DNA of 64,000 nt, from positions 30,066,470 to 30,130,469 of the forward strand of contig NC_088295.1 in NCBI RefSeq assembly GCF_032854445.1, read 5' to 3'. Positions 33,117-46,065 of the stretch are shown here, in pieces. The notes under the pieces were generated by a model. That model did not search any database. It was not told where the DNA came from and saw only the letters and a program-made list of their open reading frames with translations. Numbering within the stretch: position 1 is the stretch's first letter; each line of letters begins with the position of its first letter. This DNA is from Liolophura sinensis (lineage: Eukaryota > Mollusca > Polyplacophora > Chitonida > Chitonidae). The position numbers and the translations under genes were made by a program.

Positions 33117-36100
33117 GCAATCTTCTTTCCGATAATTACGTTCCCATTAGCACACCAAATTTCCATGGTTCATTAAAGTGTTCAGTTTTTTGTTTCAATC
33201 CGATTGATTGCATAGACATTTTTTTAGCTCAGGCACAGGCGAAGCTGGCTGGCCAATGTGATGGTTTTGCAGAGACCTATCACATTTTGTTCATGATAAA
33301 TGCATGGGGGTATTATTAATAAAAAGCCGAAGCATATGCGAGGCATCGAGAAATGCAATAACTTTGCCTTCTTACTAATAATGTTTAATATTGTATAAAG
33401 GATTATTATATGTCTTGTACCAAATGTCACAAAGCTGATTGCACACCCGATTTAACAGAAACATGATTGCAGGAGTATCCGCTAACCTGTTAAAAAACTA
33501 TTTACTATAACCTATGTAAATCACCATTCGAGAAACAGCTACTTATAAATGTTTCTGAACAGTGATACTCTAATGACTATAACGGATGCTACACACACGT
33601 CAAATATTCCCAATTTCCGGTTGAAAGATATCTTAATATCATTAGCTTTTCGTAAGTATCGAGTGATTTATGCAAGACACTGGCGTAAATAAGGGACTAA
33701 TTTGACGCCTTTGACGCCTACTGTAGATACTGATGCATTGAGGGATATATCCCGATCTTGGCAGACTTTATGCTAGTAAATCTACGTTAATCACTGTTAA
33801 CAGTGCCCCGACGAGGATGTAGATGGAGTACTGGAGAGTTCACACTGGTAACCGGGAAAGAGGCCTTCCTTTGCAAATTATCCATCTTTCAAGTGAGATT
33901 TATCGCCAATCGGGTGTGTCTTAGGGAAAAGCACTAAATAAGTCACCGCCATGCTGATTAGTTCGCTAAGACTTTAATTCTGTGTTTTCGTCCACTTAAT
34001 CACAGCCTGACATCTCATTATAACTGTCTCTCTCCAGTCAAGTTTACACAACGCTACACGGCTTGTCGCTGTCCGAAGTCTAAGTCCACTCTTAGACTGG
34101 TCGGTCAATTACATCCCGCACAATGCCGCGCGCCGACCAGAGGGAAATTGGTGAAATTGGTTGAAGAAACAGTCCAGTCATACTGCACTCAGACCGGACA
34201 TCATCATGATTACGTCTCCTGTTTCTTCGGATAGTTCAACACTCTAGTATCTCCCTCGGGGTGTGAAACCACGAACGTCTCATACACGACACAGAACAGA
34301 TGATTTTCAGACGATGAGATCCCATGAAGGCAAATCAAACCGCCGGTTGAGCTGACGACAGGAATCCCTTGCAATCTGACACATACGCGTTCACATGCAT
34401 GTGAAGGGTGTCTGGATAGGTATTGTAATAAGCTGGACTTCTTCCAATCCAATAGCAACAGCCATAATGTCAAACGGCAATAAAATTTTACGCATGCCCG
34501 GTCAAGACCAAACCAACTGATCATCAATAGCTCGTCCCAGACACATGCGATCAAAACTGACTGATGAGTTACGTTATACTGTAAAGATCAAACGCGGGGA
34601 TCCTATAACCTAATCCTCGGATTATCTTGCATGAGCAGGAGACATGGCGAAAGGACGATTTAAGGCATAACACCCCAACCTGATATTACCTGTGCATACA
34701 TAGTTAGAAATCAATCATTAATTTCAGACATTGATCTCACAACTTTAATAGTGAAACGAATTTGACGATTGAAATGTAATGGAACGAACTTATTTGTTAG
34801 AGTGTCGAATTAGCCTGACCACAGGGTGTGATATGGATGGGCTATGTTTATCAAGCGTTGTGTATGGCCATAGGTATATCATCCCTGGCAAGTAATACTC
34901 ACGTGCCAAAGCGAAATTTAAAACTTTCGCATGCGCAATTACGACCAACATGCTGCTCTCTAGTGATCAAAGCAAGTTTTTGTCTCCGTCCAAAACTGTT
35001 TGTTTTGAGACTGCCTGCCTTTTGAGAGTGACGATTTCTGAAATGTACACATGAATGTCAAAAAAAAATTTAAAACCCCAGATAAAAATGGATTTTTTCT
35101 TACTTCCCTATTTGCATGCTCCAAGTTGGGAGTCTTTTGGGAAACTAGATTGTGGGCTCCTATGGCAACAAACTTTTAGTAAAATGAAGGATCAAACCAA
35201 ATTTACTTTTTAACCTATTTTGACTCCATGCCAAGGTGTTGCGCCAGAACATCCCCGTGTTCTGTTTGGGGACGAATTTATCCAACGACTGAGGAACACA
35301 TAGTGCATGATATACCTCGGCCTAAATGACAAAAGTAATGGCTGCCCATTGAAACCTTTTACACTGAAAGACTTGAGATTGCAAAACTACAAGCATTTTG
35401 ATTCTTAAACACTTGTTCCGCAAATCTCCCCTCATGGCTCACAATAACTGCTGTAAACTGGTGCGTGATGCATTGAACAAATGGAAACATGATTCGGAGA
35501 AGCCATATGTAAACGAGCACAGCTTGATTAAAAGAATCAAATCCGTTTCCCGACAGCACAATCTCGCATTCCCGACAAATTTATAAACGTTTCAAATGTA
35601 TTTAAAAATCCATAAACGTTATGTTATAAATCCCACAGTGGTATTTAAACTGACATATAGGAATGAACTTTTCTAATACAGGATGCAAGTGTTACAAATA
35701 CACTTCAAAGAACGCATCAGGGTCACTGATATTGAAAAGTCATGTATTTTATAGATTTTTAACTGTCAAACACAGAGCAGTTCAATATACTTTTCCACCA
35801 CACAAAATCACATACTGGTTACTTAAATAGACATCCCGAATTTATCTGTAAAAAAATTGTATATGCGTCCAAACTGTTCAATCTACACCTTCCACTGATA
35901 TATTGACCACATAGAATGCCTGATGGTGAACTGATGTGCATTTCTGGTGTTGCCCTCCACGGTTTGGTGTCCAGTACGTCATCTTCACATAATACAGATG
36001 GTACAGGCTGCTTCCTTTCAGTGATGAATTATTCATCGTCTGAGCGTGATATAGCTACCAAGCAAGGAAATCACAACAGGGAATGCTCTAGTCTCGGATT

Positions 36101-36504
36101 TCATGTTTGCCGCCGTGGCACACATTTTGAAACAAATTAAGTTCCACAAATTATGAGACCCGCGTCGAATTGTGTCGAATCTGTAGGCTTGAGATACTCA
36201 TCACCAAGACATATTTAATATCTTTACTCCCTCACTGTTTTGTACAGGTATGTACCCTTAACCCGATGTAACTGTATTTGTATAATATAATGAAAAACGA
36301 ACAGCATAAAAAGTAAAACTAAAGCTGCAAGGACACAGCGTTATCTGACAAATGACCACAAATAACCGGTGAAATATGGCATTTATTCTCGTCTGTTATT
36401 ATTTAAAAACATTCTTTAAACTGAAGCCCTGGTATTGTAGTACTTATGCTTGGCAAAAAAAAAAAAATGACCCTCATTGATTTATTTGATCGAAAAGTAG
36501 GCTT
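33117..36504. other. Non-coding stretch, one unassigned ORF
   Basis: A 114-codon minus-strand ORF (34210-34554) has an acceptor-like TGTGTCAG ahead of its second half, but no family is recognised and I do not call it a gene. The rest is featureless. Confidence 0.4.
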
Positions 36505-36770
36505 AAGATGAGTTGACTTCCTGTATCCTGACTCACATTTGACTATTTGCATTCACACCTGACTTTTTGCACCCTAGTCCATAGCTTACTTTCTTCATCC
36601 TGACTCATACTTGACTGTTTTTCCATCCTGATTCACACTTGAATTTTTCCTTCTAGCTTACATTTGACTTTCTGCATCGTGCCTCACACGTGCCTCCCTG
36701 CATTCTTGCTGGCTTGCACCTGATTTTAAATTTTTGCATCCTGACTCACACATATCTTCCTGCAACATGA
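36505..36770. repeat. Degenerate tandem repeat, about 30-bp period
   Basis: Variants of CATCCTGACTCACACTTGAC recur about eight times with irregular spacing (near 36523, 36550, 36597, 36628, 36655, 36680, 36736). This is an old, decayed minisatellite. Confidence 0.65.
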
Positions 36771-38677
36771 ATGCCTGTATGACGCCTGCTTACACTCAAA
36801 CTCAGTATCTGTAATGTGTTTCTAAGGGACCGACTTACACTAGGTTAACAATCTGGACCTTTGTTTAGCAGTTCGTGTGTGTGTCCCTTAAACTCATCTG
36901 TTACACTAGTAGAACAAAGTTGTCCTAGCTTTCAATCAATAAAGTAGAACCCACATGGCCAGTTTAGTTAAATGTCACCTGTGAAAAGCTACAACAGTGC
37001 TCCGGCACGCATGTGTTGATGTATTATTATACTATGCTATTTTTCGAGCTGGAGTAAAATACGCGGACGGAGGACGGCAAAGTGTTTCAAGTGCTTATTG
37101 TTAATTTAACAATTGCAAGAAAACAGAAAAGCTCACACTATTTGGCCTCGAACATGTCTTCATAAGCTAAATGCATGTCATTTAGCCCAACGTTCATTCT
37201 ATTCATCCCAATAGCCAACTGTCACAGAGTGCGACTTGGAGATCCGCCGTGACACCTCACTGACGTATACATTCAGGATGTCAAGAGATCAAAGCTATTA
37301 ACGGATTAATAATTTAATATAACATCAAATAAGTCCATTAAACTAATCCATTAGGCTTTACATCTGACAAAAGCTGGCAGACAACGTCATGCTCGTGAAT
37401 TCAAGAGTCCTTGAAGTATTGCCGCTAGTCACGATGTTGGCCCTCTAATATCGAACATAATTTCAGTGTATGGTCAGCAACACTTAAACTTTGATTATCG
37501 TTAACTGCTTATCCAACCGCGGGGTTAACCTGTGAAATTTTAAAACCTAATGTAGAATTCTTTGCCAAAACATGCTACGGGAAAGAACAGAGGCTTAAGC
37601 TTAAAGAGTTATTGATCATATGTTTCGAATGTAAAAGCAGAGCAATAACTTGTCATCTTAAAGGGGTTTGAAATTGCTACTTCATTTACTTTCAGTGTCG
37701 TTTTTACAAGCAAAGGTCAATGTGATCGTGCGTTGTTGCATTGCATGTGTGGGTTTAGCTTTCTGTGCTTACCGATATTCTCTATTCCTAACCATGTGGC
37801 TCGCCAAAGGCAAACCTTTTATCACTACTGACAGACGAAGTAGTAGGCTACTCAACTCTCATTTTCTCACATTGGGGAACTATTCTCGGCTATATTATCT
37901 CTCAGCGGGATCTGCCCAGAATGTCCGTGTACAAATATACTACCCATACTTTGTAATGTTATACGTCAGCAGCTCGCTCTCAGAGCAGCTCGAAACGTGT
38001 CTGGAACAAAACGACTATATAACTATATAACGACTATAACTAGCCTTACATATGGTTTTAACGCCTAGCACTTGAGAATAAAGAAAACCGTCCTTACACA
38101 ATGAATTATCCAAACTTGTTTGTGTCAGAGTCGTTCAGTGAGAAATAACTACCCACGTTAGATATAAAAATTGTGACTTTCATTCTATAATTGTTTTGCA
38201 GCTTTTGACTTAGAGTGTGCTTTTTCGTCTCAATTTGTTCTTCCATAACAAATCTTATTGCTTACATTTGCAACAGCCCAAAATGCAGCAATATCCCAAA
38301 GTGCAGGAATAACCCAAAAATGCACATTGCCAGTAGCAAAAATGCAGCTGTGGAAACAAATCTCTCAATAACCAAAAATCCAAGAACAGCTTATAGACAA
38401 AAATGCACCACTAGCCAATACAGAACCACTAGCCAAAACATGAAACAGTGCATGATTAGGGATACGTTATATAGAACGTCTTTTAATCTTCTTGAGATTT
38501 TCGCCAAACTTACACATCAGCACTAATAGATGAGAAAAGTGAAATGTCAATGGTGATATTTTTGAGATCCTGTCATCGATGTCAGAATGGTGAGTAACAC
38601 ATAAGCAACTTTCTTACATATAATTTGTCTACAGAACTTTGCATTCCTTCTACCGTTTGGGCGCTGTTAAATGATTA
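36771..38677. other. Non-coding stretch, nothing recognised
   Basis: A plus ORF of 120 codons at 37668-38030 shows no family features. A loose CAAAAATGCA-like motif recurs at 38275-38440. Neither is convincing as a gene. Confidence 0.4.
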
Positions 38678-38944
38678 TTATATATCGAATGTCCACAGTT
38701 TAAAGCCTAAGCCCATGGCTATGCTGTTCTGTGCAGCTGTAGCAACAAAGGTGATTTGGTCGTTATCTCTATATCCTGCCGCACGCGCCGTACTGTCTAC
38801 GTACATAAACGAGCCGTCGATGGAAGGATTCTTCAAGCAGTAAAATGGATGGGGTATGTTGTCGTAGCCAAAGGCCGGAAAGCCCGTGTTCATCGCATTT
38901 CTCATAAAGGGATGTAAAATAAACAAGACACAGTGCTTAGACAA
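38678..38944 (-). pseudogene. Possible exon of a secreted/adhesive protein (MAM-like), cut by duplication
   Basis: The open minus-strand segment begins after an acceptor-like run TTTTTTTCTTGTCTAAG and ends at TAA 38680-38678. It contains a D-G-S-F-M-Y-V-D-S stretch and, about 20 residues later, G-L-G-F-K-L-W, spaced somewhat like the middle of a MAM domain; Cys and Trp content is low, so this is weak. The boundary of the 6.5-kb duplication (about 38828) falls inside it. The second copy (minus strand, about 45268-45420) has only the upstream half, then unrelated sequence and a stop. Real exon status is unproven. Confidence 0.25.
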
Positions 38945-39464
38945 GAAAAAAATTGTTCCAATACGTTGCTTTGGCCTGGGTTTATTAAGCTGGTCTCTGA
39001 CAACATGACTGGTATGGGCTCAATAATTTATCCAAACGGTAACATTATTTCACAAACAACCCGTTAGTTTTTCTTCATTACCAGATAAAGCGGTCTTTGA
39101 ACACCGCGATATTACTTAATTACGTACCCGCTCAAATTAATTACACTATAACTCACGGCAACATTGTTAACATACGTTCACCAGCCCTTTTTCTTTAGGT
39201 GTATAACGGTAAAACTTTTACGAAATGCACACAGGTTTAGAGTCATTTGCAAATACCTGAGAATCTGCTTTCAACACGACGGCATTGATTTAGAAGATCA
39301 TACTGGGGCGTAAATGTAGCCTTGTGAGTTTTTTTATATTTGACCACCATAACGAAAGTTTTTTACTCGCGGACGCCAACTAAAAGAGCGTGATATTAAT
39401 GTGAGCAATTAAGGCAGGCAATGCTATTAGCAATTTCATATAATCATTCGCAATGACACAGGGG

Positions 39465-39505
39465 CCTCCCACTAATGCTGCCGCTGAGAGTTCAAGTCCA
39501 GCACA
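39465..39505 (+). mobile_element. SINE-A remnant in copy 1
   Basis: GGCCTCCCACTAATGCTGCC then GAGAGTTCAAGTCCAGCA survive. The rest is deleted up to a sequence matching the flank after the full SINE in copy 2 (46066-46300). Confidence 0.75.
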
Positions 39506-40046
39506 GGTGAAGTCTAGGTGATGTCAGAAAGACAAGGAAGGAATAATAAAACATAAATATGCGTGAGAACAGCACATAAGTTCCTCTGAAATGTAAATGG
39601 GTTGGGCGATGTTTTCTCCACAAGGTTTTTAATACGCCGATTTTTGGAAGAGCCAGATCCCTTCTACCCTGGGTGCCATTGAAGGTTCATCTAAATCTTT
39701 GACGCCTCAAACCCTGCAACTAGTGATTCCTAGTGCGAAAGGAATGTATGGGATGTATGCAACCAGATGTGATGGGGATTCATATGTACCAGTTCCTCAA
39801 CAGCTGTTTTCCTGAACTGTGATCAATGCGAACTCGAGCTACCAACGCTATTCAGTACCGAACAGAGAAACATATTTCTTTTTTCTTTGGAGAAATAACT
39901 ACAGTCACACCTTGAAATATTACCGAGATAAACACCAAAACGTCTGCTGAAAGAGTTAACGGTTAAGGGTTAAGAAAAACAAATGGTCCAGCGTTTTGTT
40001 TACGGAAAGACTTGCTATGCTCCGGGTGATAACAGAAATATTGTTC

Positions 40047-40067
40047 ATATATATATATATATATATG
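40047..40067. repeat. (AT)n microsatellite
   Basis: About ten AT units in copy 1; copy 2 has no equivalent run. Confidence 0.85.
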
Positions 40068-41626
40068 ACTATTAGCTAAAAGTTGCTTTTTATTTATTGA
40101 CTTAGTTTATACAGCTGTAGCGTCGAGGGTGAGGTGGTGGGCGACCAGGTACAAGATATACTTGTGTGAACATTGAACGGTTGGATAAAACGTAGCGTCG
40201 GTATCCAAATGCTACGAACGAATTTTTATATTTGCCATTTGCCATTTTTTATTTGCCAATACACTGAAGGGTACGAATATTTGTCGTAAACTCAAAATAA
40301 CTCCCTAACGTATTTTTAAAGAAACCTGACTATAGTCGATTCACGCCATTATTTATGAAACACGAGGATATTTTATTCCATGCCACACATCTTACAGGCT
40401 TTCTTAATGGCGAGAACATCCCAGAAATCAAAAATACATCACCAGCATTTTGTACGCCACAAGCCGAAACTTCAGGCGAAAGTTTCGAGACTGCACATTA
40501 ATGTTTAAAATAACGGTTAGACTAAAGGTTAAGGTGGTCTACAGCTGAAATGCCAAAGGGAAGTGATAAACCACCCGGCGATAAATGGCCGGGTTTTCAT
40601 CTGACTTCAGAATACTGTAAGGTTGGTAATCTACACAATACCCGTATAGCTGAATGATCATCAGGTCTATGCCTTTCACCAGTTGGTAGCGCCTTATGTG
40701 AAAGATATATCAATGCACGCGAGACATTAGATGGCTAGCACATGTCCACTGTGGAAAAAAATCATAGTCACCATGCATCGGTTAACGAATTTTGTGAAAT
40801 TATGGTTAATAATGAACAAGATTATACATCGTGGTTATTCTATTTTCAGTTCAGTTTAAAAATTAAAGCGTCTGTCGTGTTAATAGCCTGGCTCAGAATT
40901 TTTGTACATTTTGTATTTTAATACCAAAGCAAACATTGAGGCTTTTCCCTATGTGGCCTATGTGGATATTTAGCTCAGTGAAGGCGGTCAATCTTTAAAG
41001 TGTTCGAGAAGTCGCCCAGGAGAATTCCCATGTTACCAGCTGTGCAGGTAAGCATGCCGTAGGAAACATAGAATATCATATTTTTCCTGGCAGAATGCAC
41101 TGTGATGCGCAATTTGTGTTTGGTAACTGCAAATCTGAGTTTTTCACATATGTATGAGTAACACAAAACTAAATCCTTCAGAATGTACAGCTCGTCGAGT
41201 TCCAGGCAAAATGTATTGCAAAGTGCAATGTTTTCTTTTTTGGCAGTCTGGCTTTTTAAAACATCTGAGAGAAAAAAGAGTTTAATCACACTGAAGGTAC
41301 AGTTGGTCATTTGATTTGACTTAATTGTCAGTGTCGACCGCAATATGGCTATTCGTCTTACTGAATGGACATTATCCGACCAGCATATATGGTAACTTCT
41401 CATACCAAGACTCCAATGATACTGTTTCGTGAAGCAACGCTTCATACAGTTATACCTTGCTAACATCAACTGACTCCATTACCCAGTCGTCGGCTAAAGA
41501 CAGATGAGGGTATGTAGATTTAGGTTCTCGTTAGAATAGCCATCAACCGCTGTTGTCAAGTAAATTATGATGGATCAGAACTCAGACATTGTCATATTCG
41601 CCAAGGTTTGCCAGAAATGAAGTCAC

Positions 41627-41887
41627 ATGTGTCGAAGAAAAAATGTCTTAGTTAAATATGGACTCTTCAGATCCACTATGGATATTCCATGGGCTAAAAA
41701 TCTCTACAAGCTGTTGACAGAAAAAAACACCCATGTCCTTGAGAATGACAAATTTACTGAAGCTGAGGTCTGGGCGTGGGAGTTAAATGTACGTGCACCC
41801 GACAAGGCCCGTGAATTTTCTTTCCAGACCTATATAGTACACTATGGCGAGATACACGTCTTTACACATTACGACCACTTCAACTAA
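41627..41887 (+). pseudogene. Exon-like ORF in copy 1, unknown protein
   Basis: An 86-codon ORF. Its middle part (an E-N-D-K-F-T-E-A stretch) matches the ORF in copy 2 at 48735. It then enters about 340 bases absent from copy 2 that read as ordinary protein in the same frame on both sides of a TAA at 41885: W-A-W-E-L-N-V-R before it, and W-Q-T-V-K-V-D-D and G-G-S-M-T-L-N-P-P-G after it, ending at TAA about 42095. Possible decayed gene fragment; no family recognised. Confidence 0.25.
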
Positions 41888-43138
41888 ATTATAATAGTCT
41901 GCCACCATAATATCGTGCCCATCGTGTTTTGTGTTTTTGAACACGATAAAACTTGTAAATCAAGATACTCTGCACGCTTTCATTACCAATGGCAGACGGT
42001 AAAGGTGGATGACAGCGAGTACCAATCTGGCGGGAGCATGACATTGAATCCGCCTGGACAAATAACCACAGTGGCCGTGATTCTGTTGAATTAATGAGTT
42101 CTAATAAAGGCTGGGCTGTCTGTTAAAGGTCTCATACTTGTTCCAGTATTAACTATAACAACGTGGTCTTCCAGCTGCAGTTGCATTAATATGTCAGCTA
42201 AAATTCCTCCAGAAGTCATGCCTGATTCTGATTTATTAACAAGTTCAGAAAAAACGAATTCCACACGTTAAGGTTAGAACAAAACAATAAAATGTGGATA
42301 CGGCGGTTCATCAAGGCTTTGTGACCTAGGGTACACCTCAGACTCCGCCTTCCAACTAGACAAGTGTCCTGATCATAGAAATTGGCATGCGTTCAATAGT
42401 CATCTGTCACACGTCTGACAATTAAATTGTTTTCCTCGTTGGCATTCCATCGCTAAAGAGAGCCTTCAGGGAGAGAGTTTGATTAGTGTGACAACCAGTG
42501 TAACAAACGTGTATTTCAGAGGCCTTTGATGAACCACAAACAGATCTGGCTGTAGAGCCTGAATCTGACAATTAAAGTATCATTAGCGATGTTATCTTCC
42601 GCCTAATTGGAAAGCTCATCTCACCATTCAGTTGATCATTCTTGTAATCGAATTTAAAGATGAACAAGAACAAACAGATTTTGATCTTTTTTGTGCCGGA
42701 TTTTATATTGCAATGTTTAACCAGAGCCAAAAACGAACTAAATCTAAGTAGAAAATAGTTTTACTCTTCCCTCTCCACCTCCCCCCCCCCCCCCAACCAC
42801 GACAGCGTTAGTGTGAAGAGGTCTACAATGCCAAAATTTCCGTAGGCCCCCGTGGACTCTTTTATGCATTGCAGTTGTCTGTTTAACAGTTAAACACTGC
42901 CTTTGTACATTGACGTAAGTGAATGTGTTCGAATTTTATCTCGATAAAGGTGAAGTCTGAGAAATATTCCGAAAATATTTCCGTGAGTTATATTGTAGTC
43001 GTTCCAACATGTATTTTGAGTCTAAACCGGTTTTCATATTTTGGCTCCACCATGCAATATCAAGGGAAAGGCATTCAAGATAATATTACCAAATGTCACA
43101 CTGTCACACCTCTGGTTTTACTCTTCATACTGTCATCT

Positions 43139-43406
43139 CATTATGTTTTTTTTTTTTTTGATTGGTGTTTTACGCCGTACTCAAGAATATTTCACTTATA
43201 CGACGGCGGCCAGCATTATGGTGGGTGGAAACCGGGCACAGCCCGTGGGAAACCCACGACCACCCGCTTTTTGTTGACAGACCTTCCCACATACGGCCGG
43301 AGAGGAAGCCAGCATGAGCTGGACTTGAACTCACAGCGACCGCATTGGTGAGAGACTCCTGGGTCATTATGCTGCGCTAGCGCGCTAACCAACTGAGCCA
43401 TTATGT
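43139..43406 (-). mobile_element. SINE-A copy, full length, present only in copy 1
   Basis: An inverted SINE-A (43147-43398) with a T run at left, near-consensus body and head complement CTAACCAACTGAGCC. The flanking repeat CATTATGT occurs at 43139-43146 and 43399-43406. The matching place in copy 2 (49828-49835) has a single uninterrupted CATTATGT, an empty site. ORFs on both strands across it are repeat-derived. Confidence 0.95.
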
Positions 43407-43628
43407 ACGACATGTGACCAAAAGCCTGGATTCTCACTAAGCACTCCCGAGATTAATACTGGCAATTGTTTCATATTAATCTTTGTTAAATGTGATGATA
43501 ATATAGCATTTACATGTAAATACTTCTGCACCCTGACATGTAATAAATTAGACCTTGTTTTAAGCCTTGATGGTAGAGATTGTGTAGAACTGTCACCACT
43601 GACACCTCCGAGAATCGAACTCAGTTGT

Positions 43629-43759
43629 CAAGGATAAGGTATTCATTACTGAAATTATCCACTCGACAGACTGCTACGTATGTTATGCAGCGCTAGGAAT
43701 CAGACCGAACACTTCAGCAGCCATCACAGAAAATGTTACAATTAACGTCAGGTTTAAGG
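43629..43759 (+). other. Exon-like block shared by both copies
   Basis: Between an acceptor-like AACTCAG and a donor-like AAG/GTAAAT, one frame is open in copy 1 and in copy 2 (about 50041-50170), with a Y-V-C-Y-A-A-L-G stretch faintly like an Ig-domain F strand. Most of the base differences between copies change amino acids, which argues against constraint. Weak. Confidence 0.15.
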
Positions 43760-43929
43760 TAAATCCGGACGACATATTACATCGTGTTTCCGCTCGGTAA
43801 CATCCTTTCATTCCTGTTGAAACTTTATATAAGTCCAATATCGATATACACAACAGTTCAAGCGATCTTTTCATAAACTGAGATATGGTTACACCTGAAT
43901 CTAAAATATCACAGTGAGAGAGATACTAG

Positions 43930-44260
43930 AGCCGTAATCAGACACGGTACAAGCTACTCCAATCAGAGAACCAGTAACTACAGTGCGTGGACGCCCTTTG
44001 ATGCTTTATTTGAATAGGTAATTGGCCGCGTTATTTCTTAATTACATTGCTGTACACATCACGCAAGAGGTGATTGTTAGGTAATAAAGTTTTTCCTTCC
44101 GCCACAGATCTTTATTTCAAACACTTAATAGAGAGCCATTCAAGATCTGGAAGGTTTCAGCATTCGCTACGACGCTAATGCAAAGAAAATCGCCTTTGGC
44201 TCTTGCCTACCGCTTCACTGAGACCGATCAAGCGACATGTTGCATAATGTAATAATCATA
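43930..44260. other. Near-identical block between duplication copies
   Basis: About 330 bases match copy 2 (about 50320-50660) with very few differences, far better than flanking parts. It contains no long ORF. Short motifs kept in both include CCCTTTGATG (TCF/LEF-like) and ATGCAAAG (octamer-like). Either selective constraint on a regulatory element or local gene conversion would explain it. Confidence 0.5.
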
Positions 44261-46065
44261 ACAGAACCCACAGCTTGTAACACTGTATTAGGCTACCTGT
44301 AAACATCCTATTCTATGGAGCTTCAAACAAATAAACGAGTTGACTGGTTTCTGACTTCATTGAAAATATAAAGGTATAACTGTCTGAGAAATTTTGTAGT
44401 TACTGGTTTATATTTCTTATCCAGGCTCAAGTTTAAAGCTCAATAAATGTATCCAGACCGGGTTCAACACTACTTACACAACGTGCAATGATACAAAAGT
44501 TAATAAATAGGCCAAAACACCTAGAGGTGATAACAGAAGACTGACATAGCTTCATGTATTTACTGAGGAAAAAAATCGTCAGAATGTTATTTTTTATTTA
44601 CACAACTCTGAAATTCAACATTTTGGTGACATATCTTGAGTGGTTAAAAAGAAAAATGCAAGTGCCTGAAACTAAAATGTCGATCAAATTTTTCCAAGCT
44701 CTGTTTCTCCTAGGTTTTAATAAAAATAGATAAAGATGACGAGATATTTGATATTAAATTTTGGCCCTAATAAAGACATTGACATTGGTGTAACGTGTGG
44801 ATTGGTGGAGAGGGTTGCCATTTTCTCTAAATATTCTAAACTTGCTATCTGTCATCTGGTTATGAGTCAGGATTGTTCTTTTGTTGTCACGCGCCATTTT
44901 TGTGTTCTTAATAGGTGCACACTCATTGCTGAAGCCAAGCATTTATAGGTCAAGTAGCGATCGCGTTTTACTATAATCTTTACTATATGTGACTTCAAGA
45001 GTTCCTGTCTGATATTCGTACAACTTTGCCGAAAAATGAGTGTATGATTGAGTGGTTACACGACAACTGAGATTGCACACAGGTCTTTGCAAACTGATGA
45101 AAAAGAACACATCGCATTATGCTGTTTCTTGTTGGACAAGAGTAAGAATCAAGCACACTGAACACGGAATCAGTGGTCTCGTAGTGCTAGACCTCAGACC
45201 TACCCAGCTTCTCACAAAATTTACTGCATTATCCTAGAGGAGCTAGAATTGCTAAAATGTATACATTCTAAGTCCAATAAATTTTGATGAAACCATTCTT
45301 CAAGCCGTAAAATGGATGGGATATGTTGTTGTAGTTAAAAGTAGAGAAGACCATGTTCTCCGTATTTTTTGATGAAAGAAGGTAAAATAAACAAGGCACA
45401 CTCGGACAAGAAAAAACTGCTCCAATACGTTGCCTAGCCCTTGCGTTATTACGCCTGACATGACTGGTTTGGGTTGAATAATTTATCCAAACGGTAACAT
45501 CATTTCGCAAACAGCGCATTAGTTTTTCTTCTTGTTCTTTTGGCGTATAACCGTAAAACTCTCTTACTAGGTGCACAAGGGTTTAGAGTCTTTTGCAAAG
45601 ACTTGAAAATCTACCTTCGACCATGACCTTAAACACACTGCATAGTAATGCTTGTGGCTGTACCTAAACGCCACAGTAATCTTACAGAAATCAGAGAATG
45701 TGTCACACAAACGTTTACAAATTGTCATTGATCTCCATTATTCAATAAATCTGTCAAATTAAAAACCGTCTTTAAAGCAGTGGGTTACGTTGTCATTTAT
45801 TTGTTTTTACTTTTATATAAGATAACGTTTTATTGCACGCACTCATATTGTTTTGGAGTTCTGATACTGAAAAATGTGATTGACAGTCAAAACAACATGA
45901 CGACATTGATGGCTTGGAGCATACAGAGGCGTGTATGTAGCCCTGTGAGATTTTTTTATACTTGACCACAAATACAACAGTATTTTAGTCCCGGATGCAA
46001 AAACGGCGTGTTGTTAATGTGAGCCATCAAGGTAGGCAATGTTTTCACCTTGATATAATCATTCG

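Larger units (their letters stand above)
38828..45275 (+). repeat. Tandem duplication, copy 1 (about 6.45 kb)
   Basis: Begins ATTCTTCAAGCAGTAAAATG and is collinear with copy 2 throughout: ACAACATGACTGGT, CAATAATTTATCCAAACGGT, GGGTACGAATATTTGTCGTA, CATTTTGTACGCCACAAG, TTCCAACATGTATTTTGAGT and TAATTGGCCGCGTTAT all recur about 6.4-6.7 kb later in the same order and orientation. Divergence is uneven, from near identity to barely alignable. Differences from copy 2 include a SINE-A insertion (43147), a deleted SINE remnant (39465) and about 340 extra bases at 41773-42117. Confidence 0.93.

Noticed and set aside
34210-34554. 114-codon minus-strand ORF
   Set aside because: No domain, no second exon and no codon-bias signal I can judge.
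43170-43437. Recurrent ORFs with LPLRPYV and RMVVGFPRA motifs at SINE-A copies (also 11199, 27568, 7152, 32893)
   Set aside because: They follow SINE-A wherever it lies, in both strands; repeat-derived open frames, not genes.
43629-43759. Ig-domain exon in the duplicated unit
   Set aside because: Only one short Y-x-C-like motif; most differences between the two copies change residues, so no sign of protein constraint. Kept as a low-confidence feature only.
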